Of a stretch of 64,000 nucleotides of DNA, positions 44,436-52,565 are shown piece by piece. The stretch's first letter is position 1. Each line of letters opens with the position of its first letter. Where the stretch lies: contig NZ_CP079818.1 in assembly GCF_019334725.1 (NCBI RefSeq), positions 1,550,001 through 1,614,000 on the forward strand. The letters are read 5' to 3'. This stretch comes from Neisseria perflava (GTDB lineage: Bacteria > Pseudomonadota > Gammaproteobacteria > Burkholderiales > Neisseriaceae). The translations under genes were made by a program, and so were the position numbers. The notes under the pieces were generated by a model, which was not told the DNA's origin, did no database searches, and saw nothing but the letters and a program-made list of their open reading frames with translations.

Positions 44436-44479
44436 TTCAGACGGCCTGAAATTTTGAATGACTCAAAAATTGAACACAA

Positions 44480-44514
44480 AAAAAGCAAGCAGCGACGGCA
44501 TCTGCTTGCTTTTT
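44480..44514 (-). terminator. accA terminator
   Basis: A perfect 13-bp stem (AAAAAGCAAGCAG / CTGCTTGCTTTTT) with a 9-nt loop, T run on the minus strand. Confidence 0.88.
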
Positions 44515-44526
44515 CAACAGTCAAAC

Positions 44527-45486
44527 TTATTTATCGGTAAATTTACCGTAAGCCATGATGCGGTCGAAACGGCGGGAAAGCAAGTCAGACATGGTCATGC
44601 TTTGAGCTTCGCTTAATTGCTGTTCTAAAACGGTTTTAACGTTTTTCATCGTGGTTTCAAAATCACGGTGTGCGCCGCCCAAAGGCTCATCAATCACTTT
44701 ATCGATGACGTCCAACTCTTGCAGGCGTTTGGCGGTAATACCCAATGCTTGCGCGGCATCTGCTGCTTTTTCAGCAGTTTTCCAAAGAATAGAAGCGCAG
44801 CCTTCGGGAGAAATCACCGAATAAGTCGAGTATTGCAGCATATTGACGTAGTCGCCGACAGCCACTGCCAACGCCCCACCCGAACCGCCTTCGCCAATGA
44901 TGGTGCACAATACCGGCACATGCAGGCGGGTCAGTTCGTACAAATTACGGCCAATGGCTTCAGACTGGCCGCGTTCTTCCGCGCCGATGCCCGGATACGC
45001 GCCCGGGGTATCGACAAAGGTCATGACCGGAATATTGAATTTTTCGGCAGTCTTCATCAAGCGCAGTGCTTTACGGTAACCCTCAGGACGCGGCATACCG
45101 AAATTGCGGCGGATTTTTTCTTTGGTATCGCGGCCTTTCTGATGGCCGATAACCATCACGCTTTGGCCGTTGAAACGTGCCAAACCGCCGACAATGGCAT
45201 GATCGTCAGAATAATGGCGGTCGCCGTGCAACTCTTCAAAATCGGTAAAAATACCGTTGATATAGTCCAAAGTATAAGGACGTTGCGGATGGCGGGATAC
45301 TTGTGAAATTTGAGCCGGAGTCAGCTTGCTGAAAATTGACTTGGTCAACTCGCTGCTTTTCTTTTTCAGTCTGGCAATCTCGTCGGAAATATCAACGGCA
45401 GATTCGTCTTGTACGAATCGCAACTCGTCAATTTTATTGGTTAATTCGGCGATGGGTTGTTCGAAGTCCAAAAAAACGGGTTTCAT
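44527..45486 (-). CDS. accA: acetyl-CoA carboxylase carboxyltransferase subunit alpha
   Basis: With AccD, transfers carboxyl from biotin to acetyl-CoA to give malonyl-CoA for fatty-acid synthesis. 319 residues, as in E. coli. Family motifs: FLDFEQPIAELTNKIDEL at the N-terminus, then LHGDRHYSDDHAIVGG, the CoA-site VDTPGAYPGIGAEERGQSEAI and the Gly-rich EGGSGGALA. The ATG at 45486 follows GAGAG. Confidence 0.97.
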   Translation of the reverse strand: MKPVFLDFEQPIAELTNKIDELRFVQDESAVDISDEIARLKKKSSELTKSIFSKLTPAQISQVSRHPQRPYTLDYINGIFTDFEELHGDRHYSDDHAIVGGLARFNGQSVMVIGHQKGRDTKEKIRRNFGMPRPEGYRKALRLMKTAEKFNIPVMTFVDTPGAYPGIGAEERGQSEAIGRNLYELTRLHVPVLCTIIGEGGSGGALAVAVGDYVNMLQYSTYSVISPEGCASILWKTAEKAADAAQALGITAKRLQELDVIDKVIDEPLGGAHRDFETTMKNVKTVLEQQLSEAQSMTMSDLLSRRFDRIMAYGKFTDK

Positions 45487-45690
45487 AAAACAAAGCTCTC
45501 GGTAACGGTTGCTGACATGATACGCTAATCAGACGTATTTGACAGCATTTCTCAAAGGGAAACTGCCATCTTTTGCAATAAAAAATCTTTCAGACGGCCT
45601 TTAACAAAGAAATAGTATATCTGCACTAAACGCATGAAGTGCCGTATCTTATGATAAACTTCAATTCAGTTCAATCATTTCAAACAGGCT

Positions 45691-46092
45691 ATGAAAAACG
45701 ATCATGATAATACGTCCATGCGCTTGGACAAATGGCTGTGGGCCGCGCGCTTTTTCAAGACCCGCGCGCTGGCACAAAAACATATTGAGCTGGGCAGGGT
45801 TTTGGTAAACGGCTCGAAGGTGAAAAACAGCAAAAATATTTCCGCCGGCGACACCATCGACATGACTTTGAATTCCCTTCCCTACAAATTCAAAGTTGCC
45901 GCGCTCAATCATCAACGCCGCCCGGCACCGGAAGCGCGTTTACTCTACGAAGAAGACATGAAAACGGCTGCCGAACGCGAAGCTCAAAAACAGCTCGACC
46001 AAGCCAGCCGCATCAGTGCCGCTTATCCGGACGGGCGCCCAACCAAACGCGACCGCCGCCAGCTTGACCGTATGAAGCGCGATAGCTGGTAA
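45691..46092 (+). CDS. hslR: Hsp15-like S4-domain RNA-binding protein
   Basis: 133 residues. The S4 RNA-binding domain fills residues 10-70 (MRLDKWLWAARFFKTRALAQKHIELGRVLVNG), followed by a basic helical tail (RPTKRDRRQLDRMKRDSW). E. coli Hsp15 rescues stalled 50S subunits carrying peptidyl-tRNA. Here the gene stands alone, divergent from accA; an upstream uptake sequence is at about 45589-45600. Confidence 0.9.
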   Translation: MKNDHDNTSMRLDKWLWAARFFKTRALAQKHIELGRVLVNGSKVKNSKNISAGDTIDMTLNSLPYKFKVAALNHQRRPAPEARLLYEEDMKTAAEREAQKQLDQASRISAAYPDGRPTKRDRRQLDRMKRDSW

Positions 46093-46153
46093 AGCGTTTC
46101 ATCCATTTCATCCATTGTTTCAGACGGCCCTATATCCATGCCGTCTGAAAACC

Positions 46154-46183
46154 AAAAACAGGCAGGACACCCTGCCTGTTTTT
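46154..46183 (-). terminator. porin gene terminator
   Basis: A perfect 13-bp stem (AAAAACAGGCAGG / CCTGCCTGTTTTT) with a 4-nt loop. It serves the porin on the minus strand and could also stop hslR readthrough. An ATGCCGTCTGAA uptake sequence lies just left. Confidence 0.85.
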
Positions 46184-46194
46184 ATTTGTGATGA

Positions 46195-47313
46195 TTAAAA
46201 TTTATATTCTAACTGACCACGAATAACGTTTACGTCCTGCTTATCCGTGCCAACGGTAGGCGTAACCTGTTTGCCGGCCAAATAGAAGCCTTTGAGTTTC
46301 CAGTTTTTCCAAGGAATATAAGTTGCACCGATTTGCACGCCTTGGACGTTTTTGCTGTAATCCTCAACAGAAGAGACACCGGACAACGAACCGACACGGC
46401 GGTAGTTCAAGAATACGTCGTAAGAATTACGGACGTTCCAGTCGGCCGATTTATAGCGCACTTCAGTGAACACGCCGTCATTTTTGATTTTTTGTCCGGC
46501 ATCATTATAAGCTTTGATATTGGACTTGCTGACCGCGGCCATCCAACGCCAATCGTCATTAAATTTAATGTCCGTACCAATTTCCCCGAAGACCGCGTTT
46601 TTCTTCGCGCCGCGTACATCGATGTCTTTCATGTAGCTGACGGTTGCGCCGACGTTGATATTCTCATTCACAGGCAACACGCTTTGAACCGCGGCAAAAT
46701 GTCTGCGGCGACCGCCAATGCCCCATGCGTTGTCGTTCAGATTGCCGGTACGGCGGCCCGCATAGATTTTGGTCGGCAGGGTTTTATTGTCAAAGAAGAT
46801 TTCGCCGCCGGTGACTTCGGTATCCCATACGCGGCCGTATGAAGAGAATGCGCCAAATTTACCGACACGCGCTTTGATGTTGTTGTATACAGTCCCTTCG
46901 GCATACAGTTTATTGACCGGCACATCATGATCGCCGTTAAATTTACCGGTTTCCAAATCGATATTCGGCTCGATTTGCGCTACCAATTTCCAATCTTTGT
47001 ACAGTTTTGCGCGTAACCAAAATTCTGCGTTGAAGTTGGCATTGGTGTCTTCAGGCGTCGGATTAACGCTGCTGTTGTTGGCATTGATGTCTTTGGTATC
47101 CGCACGTACGCGCAAACCGCCGTTCACAGTCAACAAATCATTGAAAATGCTGATTTTATCGTCATCTTTGCGAATAATGCTGCCGGAATTGACATAATCG
47201 TTGGTGGTGGCCAAAGCCGCCGCATCACGACCGCCATCAGCATTCTCTGCCAATGAATAAGATGATGAAGCCAATAAAATACAGGTTGCAATCAGTTTGG
47301 TTTGAAATTTCAT
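46195..47313 (-). CDS. putative outer-membrane porin
   Basis: 372 residues from the ATG at 47313, which follows GGAGAG. A signal peptide (MKFQTKLIATCILLASSSYSLA) precedes a beta-barrel of alternating residues ending in Phe (GQLEYKF). A loop of positively charged residues (YAGRRTGNLN, GIGGRRRHF) could line the pore. The order resembles the Porin_5/putative-porin family. It is not PorA or PorB, whose loops and conserved ends differ. Substrate is unknown. Confidence 0.85.
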   Translation of the reverse strand: MKFQTKLIATCILLASSSYSLAENADGGRDAAALATTNDYVNSGSIIRKDDDKISIFNDLLTVNGGLRVRADTKDINANNSSVNPTPEDTNANFNAEFWLRAKLYKDWKLVAQIEPNIDLETGKFNGDHDVPVNKLYAEGTVYNNIKARVGKFGAFSSYGRVWDTEVTGGEIFFDNKTLPTKIYAGRRTGNLNDNAWGIGGRRRHFAAVQSVLPVNENINVGATVSYMKDIDVRGAKKNAVFGEIGTDIKFNDDWRWMAAVSKSNIKAYNDAGQKIKNDGVFTEVRYKSADWNVRNSYDVFLNYRRVGSLSGVSSVEDYSKNVQGVQIGATYIPWKNWKLKGFYLAGKQVTPTVGTDKQDVNVIRGQLEYKF

Positions 47314-47490
47314 GCCGACTCTCCAAAAGAAGGTATTGAAAGTGAAGTATTCGATAAAGCGTACAAAATCGTGGATTTTGTAAAAATTATTCATTTTGTT
47401 TACTAATTATTTTTATCGTATGTAAATTAGTGTAATCAGTCAAGCAGATTTAAACGCTTTATCCGCTTTCAGACGGCCTCTTGATTCAGG

Positions 47491-49254
47491 TCAAACAGAA
47501 GCCTGCATATCAGGTTGTTCAAACTGCCGTTCCAAGGCATCGGCCAATGCCGTCCTGCGTTTTTGGTGGCATCCCACAGCCTGACACAATTCCTCTGCAT
47601 TTCCCCAAAACACAAAACGTTCACGCGCGCGGGTAATGGCCGTGTAAAGCAAAGCCTTATCCAATCCTCGGGCTTCCTCTTCGCCCTCCGTCGTTGCAGG
47701 CACTGACGGGGGCAACAGCCATACTTCCCGATATTCCGAACCTTGGCTCTTGTGCACCGTCATGGCAAAAGCCGATTCAAAATCGGGCAAACGGCTGATG
47801 GTAATTTTTTTGAATCCATCTTTCTCAGGAAAATAGGCAGACAAGCCATTCAACGATTCTTCATCTTTCATAATCAGCCCGATGTCGCCGTTAAACACTT
47901 CCAGCATGTAATCATTGTGGGTAATCATGATGATCTGTCCGGCAAACCAAGGCGTTTCGCCCGAAACCTTGCCTTGCCGTTGCAAATATTCTTGATAAGC
48001 CTGATTCAAATCATCCGCATCCTGCCGCCAAGCCGCCAATACCACCACATCGGCAGCATGACCATAGGCGAGTGCAACATTATTCTCTGCCACGGCCTGC
48101 CAATAATCCTGTTGCTTTTGATACAGCAAAGCAACCTGCTCTTTCAGACGGCCTGATTTCATTTCCAACTCTTTGGGAAACTTGTCAAACTGTTCGACCG
48201 CAGTTTGCTTTTCCCCGGATACCACCGCCCTTGCCAAACAACCAATGCCGCTGTCTGCACCAAAACGGTGGCTGAACGTCAATTTGGCATTGTTTTGCGA
48301 TAAAGCCTGAGGCCGCTCTTTAATCTCAAAGCCATGATTGGGCAGATAAACTTCCAGCTTTTCAGCAGTTTCTTTATCCAAAACCGTCGGACGCGACAAC
48401 GCCGCCAATACGGCACCCAAGCCAACCGACGGCAACTGGTTTTCATCGCCAAGCAACACCAAACGACAACTGGTCGGCACGGCACGCAATAAATCCAACA
48501 CCAGCGGCAAATCCAACATCGAAGCCTCATCCACCACCAAAACATCCAAAGCAAGCGGATGTTCATGATTGAACGCGGGGCGCATTTGCGGCGGCCGCAA
48601 TTTCAACAATCGATGGACAGTCTGCCCTTCCAAGTTTTCCAAATGCGCTTTAATGTTCGGAGACAAATCAAAGCCATCTAAAGCCCGCTGCAAAGCCCGT
48701 GCCATATGCGCAGCCGCCTTGCCCGTCGGCGCGGCCAACGCAATACGGGGCAGCTTCGTACTGTTATTGCAAATCAGACCCAAAAGCTTTGCGACGGTCG
48801 TGGTCTTACCCGTACCCGGCCCGCCGGTAATCAGCATAAAGTTTTGCAGCAAGGCCAAAGCCGCAGCATCCCTCTGCTCTTTACTGTCTTTAGGATCAAA
48901 CCAGTCGCTCAGGCTTTTTGAAGCCGCCATGAAATTCACTTCTTCCGCCGCGGCACTTGCCAGCCGTTTGATTTCGACAGCCAAATCATGCTCCAACTGC
49001 CACATCCGCCCTAAAAACAATTTCCGGTCTTGCAGGATAAGCGGTTTATCCGCATTGCCGACCAAATTCGGCAAGTTGCTTAAGGCATCGACATCCGCTT
49101 TATCCAAATAAATAAACGAATGCCCGTTTTGCAAGGCTGCAAACAGTCGAACCACATAAGGCTCAATAACGGATGCGCCCTGTACTTCGTGGCGGCGGAA
49201 AAACGCAATGGCCGCATCTGCGGCAGAGGAAAGGATAGAGTCGGTCGGATTCAT
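47491..49254 (-). CDS. recD: exodeoxyribonuclease V subunit alpha (RecD)
   Basis: 5'-3' helicase subunit of RecBCD, acting in double-strand-break repair. 587 residues. Walker A GGPGTGKTTT is at 144-153, Walker B LVVDEASMLDLP, then HRFGADSGIG and the C-terminal ALLYTAITRARER. recB and recC are not in the window, so the genes of the complex are dispersed here. An uptake-sequence hairpin lies at 49288-49340 between recD and lolD. Confidence 0.95.
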   Translation of the reverse strand: MNPTDSILSSAADAAIAFFRRHEVQGASVIEPYVVRLFAALQNGHSFIYLDKADVDALSNLPNLVGNADKPLILQDRKLFLGRMWQLEHDLAVEIKRLASAAAEEVNFMAASKSLSDWFDPKDSKEQRDAAALALLQNFMLITGGPGTGKTTTVAKLLGLICNNSTKLPRIALAAPTGKAAAHMARALQRALDGFDLSPNIKAHLENLEGQTVHRLLKLRPPQMRPAFNHEHPLALDVLVVDEASMLDLPLVLDLLRAVPTSCRLVLLGDENQLPSVGLGAVLAALSRPTVLDKETAEKLEVYLPNHGFEIKERPQALSQNNAKLTFSHRFGADSGIGCLARAVVSGEKQTAVEQFDKFPKELEMKSGRLKEQVALLYQKQQDYWQAVAENNVALAYGHAADVVVLAAWRQDADDLNQAYQEYLQRQGKVSGETPWFAGQIIMITHNDYMLEVFNGDIGLIMKDEESLNGLSAYFPEKDGFKKITISRLPDFESAFAMTVHKSQGSEYREVWLLPPSVPATTEGEEEARGLDKALLYTAITRARERFVFWGNAEELCQAVGCHQKRRTALADALERQFEQPDMQASV

Positions 49255-49386
49255 GGCTCAAGCTTGATGGATACGGACAAAAGAAAGGCCGTCTGAAAAA
49301 CAGTGTTTCCATAAATGAAAACCTATTTTTCAGACGGCCTCTATTATACCGTTCAAAGCATAAAATATTTGCCTGAAATAATAACC

Positions 49387-50070
49387 TTATTGCAGCGCTT
49401 GCAGGCTGCCGTCTTTCATGGTCATTACCCGGTCGAAACGTTCAGCCAGCTCGTCATCATGGGTTACCACAATCAGGCTGGTGTTCAATTCGCGTTTCAA
49501 ATCCAGCATCATGTCCAGCACATTTTGCGCATTTTTACGGTCAAGGTTCCCCGTCGGCTCATCTGCCAACAGGCATTTCGGCTCATTAACCAAAGCACGG
49601 GCAATCGCCGCACGCTGACGCTCGCCGCCGGAAAGTTCGCTTGGACGGTGCAGCATACGCTTATCCAAGCCGACCTTTTTCAGCATCTTGACAGCCTTCT
49701 CCTCAGCCATCGCCTTGGGCATTTTGCCGATTAAAAGCGGCATCATGACATTTTCCAAAGCAGAAAACTCAGGCAATAGATGGTGGAATTGATACACAAA
49801 GCCCAAATAACGGTTGCGCAATTCGCCCAACTGTTTTTGGCTCAAACCGCCCAAATCCTGATCCATCAGTATTACCTTGCCTTCAGACGGCATATCCAAT
49901 CCACCAAGAAGGTGCAGCAACGTAGATTTACCGCTGCCTGATGAACCGATAATACTCACACTTTCCGCTTCGGCAACTTCAAAATCTAAATGATTCAACA
50001 CTTGTACATTCAATGCGCCGTCATTATAGCTTTTGCCAACGCCGATACATTTCAAAATTGTCTTACTCAT
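49387..50070 (-). CDS. lolD: lipoprotein-releasing ABC transporter ATP-binding protein
   Basis: ATPase that drives release of lipoproteins from the inner membrane to LolA. 227 residues. Walker A GSSGSGKST, signature LSGGERQRAAIARALVNEP, Walker B CLLADEPTG and the LolD-typical helix LPEFSALENVMMPLL are seen. The ATG at 50070 overlaps the end of lolC by 8 bp; an upstream in-frame start would extend into lolC coding sequence. Confidence 0.96.
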   Translation of the reverse strand: MSKTILKCIGVGKSYNDGALNVQVLNHLDFEVAEAESVSIIGSSGSGKSTLLHLLGGLDMPSEGKVILMDQDLGGLSQKQLGELRNRYLGFVYQFHHLLPEFSALENVMMPLLIGKMPKAMAEEKAVKMLKKVGLDKRMLHRPSELSGGERQRAAIARALVNEPKCLLADEPTGNLDRKNAQNVLDMMLDLKRELNTSLIVVTHDDELAERFDRVMTMKDGSLQALQ

Positions 50071-51313
50071 AACGCAAAGCCTCCGCAGGTTGGGTTTTCG
50101 CAGCACGCCAGCTCGGATACAGTGTGGCGATAAATGCCAAGCCAAGCGAAATGCAGGCAATAACGGCAACATCTTTCAAGTTCACATCACTAGGCAGGTA
50201 ATCGATGAAATAAACTTGAGAGTTAATCAAATGAACGCCAAACAGGTCTTCAAAAAACGCAACAATCTTGCCGACATTCCAACCCAGCAATACGCCGCAT
50301 ACCACGCCCACAAGCGTACCGAAGAACCCCGCAAAAGCACCCTGCACCAAGAAAATCTTCATAACGCCGCCCGGGGACAAACCTAACGTGCGCAAAATCG
50401 CAATATCGGCTTGTTTTTCCGTTACCGCCATTACTAAGGAAGAGACGAGGTTAAACGCAGCAACCGCGATAATCAGTGTCAAAATGATGAACATCATGCG
50501 TTTTTCCAACTCAACGGCTTCAAAATAGCTGCGGTTGTTAAACGTCCAGTCGCGCACCCATACTTCATCTTTTTTAGCATCAGGAATCAACTTGGCAATG
50601 AAAGACGGTGCATTCTGCGGATCAGCCAATCGTAAACGCAGCCCACCGACATTTTCTCCCAGTCGATACAAGACTTGCGCATCCTTGATATGCGTCATGG
50701 CCAATGTGTTATCGACTTCATAAACACCGGTTTTTACCACACCGACCACATTAAACTGCTTCAAGCGCGGCACCACGCCGGCAGGAGTGACATTACCCTC
50801 CGGCGTAATCACAGTAACTTTACCGCCAAGCTCCGTACCCAATGCCTCAGCCAGCCCTTGGCCTAAAATAATATCAAATTCGCCCGGCTTCAAATCGTCG
50901 AAACTGCCGGCCGGCATATCCTTGCCGTAATCAACGACATTTTTTTCTTCAGACGGCAAGATACCGCGTATCTGCACACCGCGCACTTCACCGGCATTGG
51001 CAAGCAAAGCCTGATCGGAAACATAAGGCGCGCTGGCCAATACTTCCTTTTTGCCTTTTACAAATTCGCGCAAATTCTGCCAACCCGGCGCACTGCCGAC
51101 ATCGTAATAGCCGATTTCTGCATGAGGTGCGACGTTCAACAATTGACCGCGTATCTCTTTCTGAAATCCGTTCATCACTGATAGCACCACAATCAGCGCC
51201 GTTACGCCCAAGGCGATACCGGCGATTGAAATCATGGTAATAAATGACATAAAGCCGTTGCGTTTTTTCGCACGCAAATAACGCAGGCCTATCCAAGTTT
51301 CTAAAGAAGCCAT
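50063..51313 (-). CDS. lolC: lipoprotein-releasing ABC transporter permease
   Basis: Inner-membrane permease of the Lol system. 416 residues with one N-terminal membrane helix (FITMISIAGIALGVTALIVVLSV), a large periplasmic domain and three C-terminal helices, the LolC/E topology. Only one permease gene is next to lolD, so it may form a homodimer in the LolF manner or pair with a distant partner. Its stop overlaps the lolD start, so the two are coupled. Confidence 0.94.
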   Translation of the reverse strand: MASLETWIGLRYLRAKKRNGFMSFITMISIAGIALGVTALIVVLSVMNGFQKEIRGQLLNVAPHAEIGYYDVGSAPGWQNLREFVKGKKEVLASAPYVSDQALLANAGEVRGVQIRGILPSEEKNVVDYGKDMPAGSFDDLKPGEFDIILGQGLAEALGTELGGKVTVITPEGNVTPAGVVPRLKQFNVVGVVKTGVYEVDNTLAMTHIKDAQVLYRLGENVGGLRLRLADPQNAPSFIAKLIPDAKKDEVWVRDWTFNNRSYFEAVELEKRMMFIILTLIIAVAAFNLVSSLVMAVTEKQADIAILRTLGLSPGGVMKIFLVQGAFAGFFGTLVGVVCGVLLGWNVGKIVAFFEDLFGVHLINSQVYFIDYLPSDVNLKDVAVIACISLGLAFIATLYPSWRAAKTQPAEALRYE

Positions 51314-51527
51314 TCAAAAATGCCTCATTCGTTTGTCAAAAAAGACTTATTGTACCGTAAAACCGACAGGTCGTCCGATTGCCCGACTGATGTGGCATTC
51401 AGGGATATAGTGTATGTAAAACCATGTATCTTCCCGTAAATTCCGCCGAAAAACTTGCACAATCGTCCAATCGCCCTTATTCTGAAGCTGTGACTCGTTT
51501 TGTCACCATCAAAAAGGAAATACACTA

Positions 51528-51815
51528 ATGAACAGCAAAAAATTCTTGGCCCTCGTATCCATAGCTGTAGGCTTGTCATTCAGCTTCAATGCATATGCCG
51601 CCAAAGAAATCAAAATCAGTTCAAACAATACCGCTTACTCCGACGCCGATGTTCAAAAACTGGCAGCCACTGCTGTCGGCATGGGCGTAAAAGAACCTGT
51701 CAGCCTCAACAGCGGAAACGGTGTTGTTACCGTATCCGGCAGCAGCGCAACCAAATGCGCATTCAAAGTCGGCAACGGCGATACGCCTCAAATTCAAGGC
51801 GTGAGCTGCAAATAA
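51528..51815 (+). CDS. small secreted protein of unknown function
   Basis: 95 residues with a clear signal peptide (MNSKKFLALVSIAVGLSFSFNAYA, cleavage after AYA). The mature part is about 70 residues, rich in Ser/Asn/Gly, with VKEPVSLNSGNGVVTVSGSS and two Cys near the C-terminus (KCAFKVGNG, GVSCK) that probably form a disulfide. The pattern of short strands recalls a small periplasmic fold. An AAGGAAA ribosome-binding site precedes it. It stands alone and ends at a DUS terminator. Confidence 0.85.
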   Translation: MNSKKFLALVSIAVGLSFSFNAYAAKEIKISSNNTAYSDADVQKLAATAVGMGVKEPVSLNSGNGVVTVSGSSATKCAFKVGNGDTPQIQGVSCK

Positions 51816-51832
51816 TCTGATTTCATCAATGA

Positions 51833-51866
51833 AAAGGCCGTCTGAAAAACTTTCAGACGGCCTTTT
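51833..51866 (+). terminator. DUS terminator of the small secreted protein
   Basis: AAAAGGCCGTCTGAAA and TTTCAGACGGCCTTTT pair perfectly with a 3-nt loop and are followed by T. The same hairpin can serve recR on the minus strand. Confidence 0.85.
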
Positions 51867-51877
51867 TATATTGCCAT

Positions 51878-52483
51878 TTAAGATTGAATATTCCTTCTAT
51901 CGTAAACAGCCTGAGCCAAAGTACCAGCATCCACATATTCCATCTCACCACCCAAAGGGATTCCCCTCGCCAATCGACTGACTTTATAAGGAAGATTTTT
52001 AAACAATTCCGCCAATACATATGCTGTCGCATCGCCTTCGGCTGTGAAGTTGGTTGCAATGATAATTTCCTCAATATCACTCGCCTGCAAACGGACAACC
52101 AGCTTATCTAACGCTACTGCCGAAATATCCATGCCCTGCGCCGGACTGACTTGCCCCATCAGAACGAAATACAGGCCATCATGACAATTAGCCGCCTCCA
52201 TGCTGGAGACATCCGCCGGCATATGCACAATCATCAAACGGCTTTTATCGCGTTTTTCGTCTGCGCAAATTTCACACAAATCGCCTTCGCAAAATGTGTT
52301 GCACATCCGACAATGTTGCACCTGTCTCAAAGCAAACTGCAAAGCATCCACCAACTCCTGCGCTTCTTCGCGTTTGTACTGTAAAAGCTGGTAAGCCATA
52401 CGCTGGGCGGATTTTGGGCCGACATTGGGCAGGATTTTTAATGCATTAATCAAGCGGACAAAGGCATCAGGATTTTTACTCAT
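51878..52483 (-). CDS. recR: recombination protein RecR
   Basis: Works with RecO and RecF in daughter-strand gap repair. 201 residues. Parts in order: helix-hairpin-helix (LPNVGPKSAQRMAYQLL), a C4 zinc finger (CRMCNTFCEGDLCEIC) and a Toprim domain (VHMPADVSSMEAA, ATNFTAEGDATA). An uptake sequence ends 2-3 bp before the ATG (GTCTGAAATC-ATG). Confidence 0.96.
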   Translation of the reverse strand: MSKNPDAFVRLINALKILPNVGPKSAQRMAYQLLQYKREEAQELVDALQFALRQVQHCRMCNTFCEGDLCEICADEKRDKSRLMIVHMPADVSSMEAANCHDGLYFVLMGQVSPAQGMDISAVALDKLVVRLQASDIEEIIIATNFTAEGDATAYVLAELFKNLPYKVSRLARGIPLGGEMEYVDAGTLAQAVYDRRNIQS

Positions 52484-52525
52484 GATTTCAGACGGCCTTT
52501 AAAAAGATAGCTAAAAATAAGAAAA

Positions 52526-52546
52526 CAGCCGGAATTCATCCGGCTG
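52526..52546 (-). terminator. ppiD terminator
   Basis: An 8-bp stem (CAGCCGGA / TCCGGCTG) with a short loop, followed by a T run on the minus strand, 20 bp past the ppiD stop. Confidence 0.75.
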
Positions 52547-52565
52547 CCCTACTCAAATACTCTGC

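Noticed and set aside
46195..47313. PorA or PorB porin
   Set aside because: Length fits, but the N-terminus, loops and Asn-rich insert differ from the neisserial major porins.
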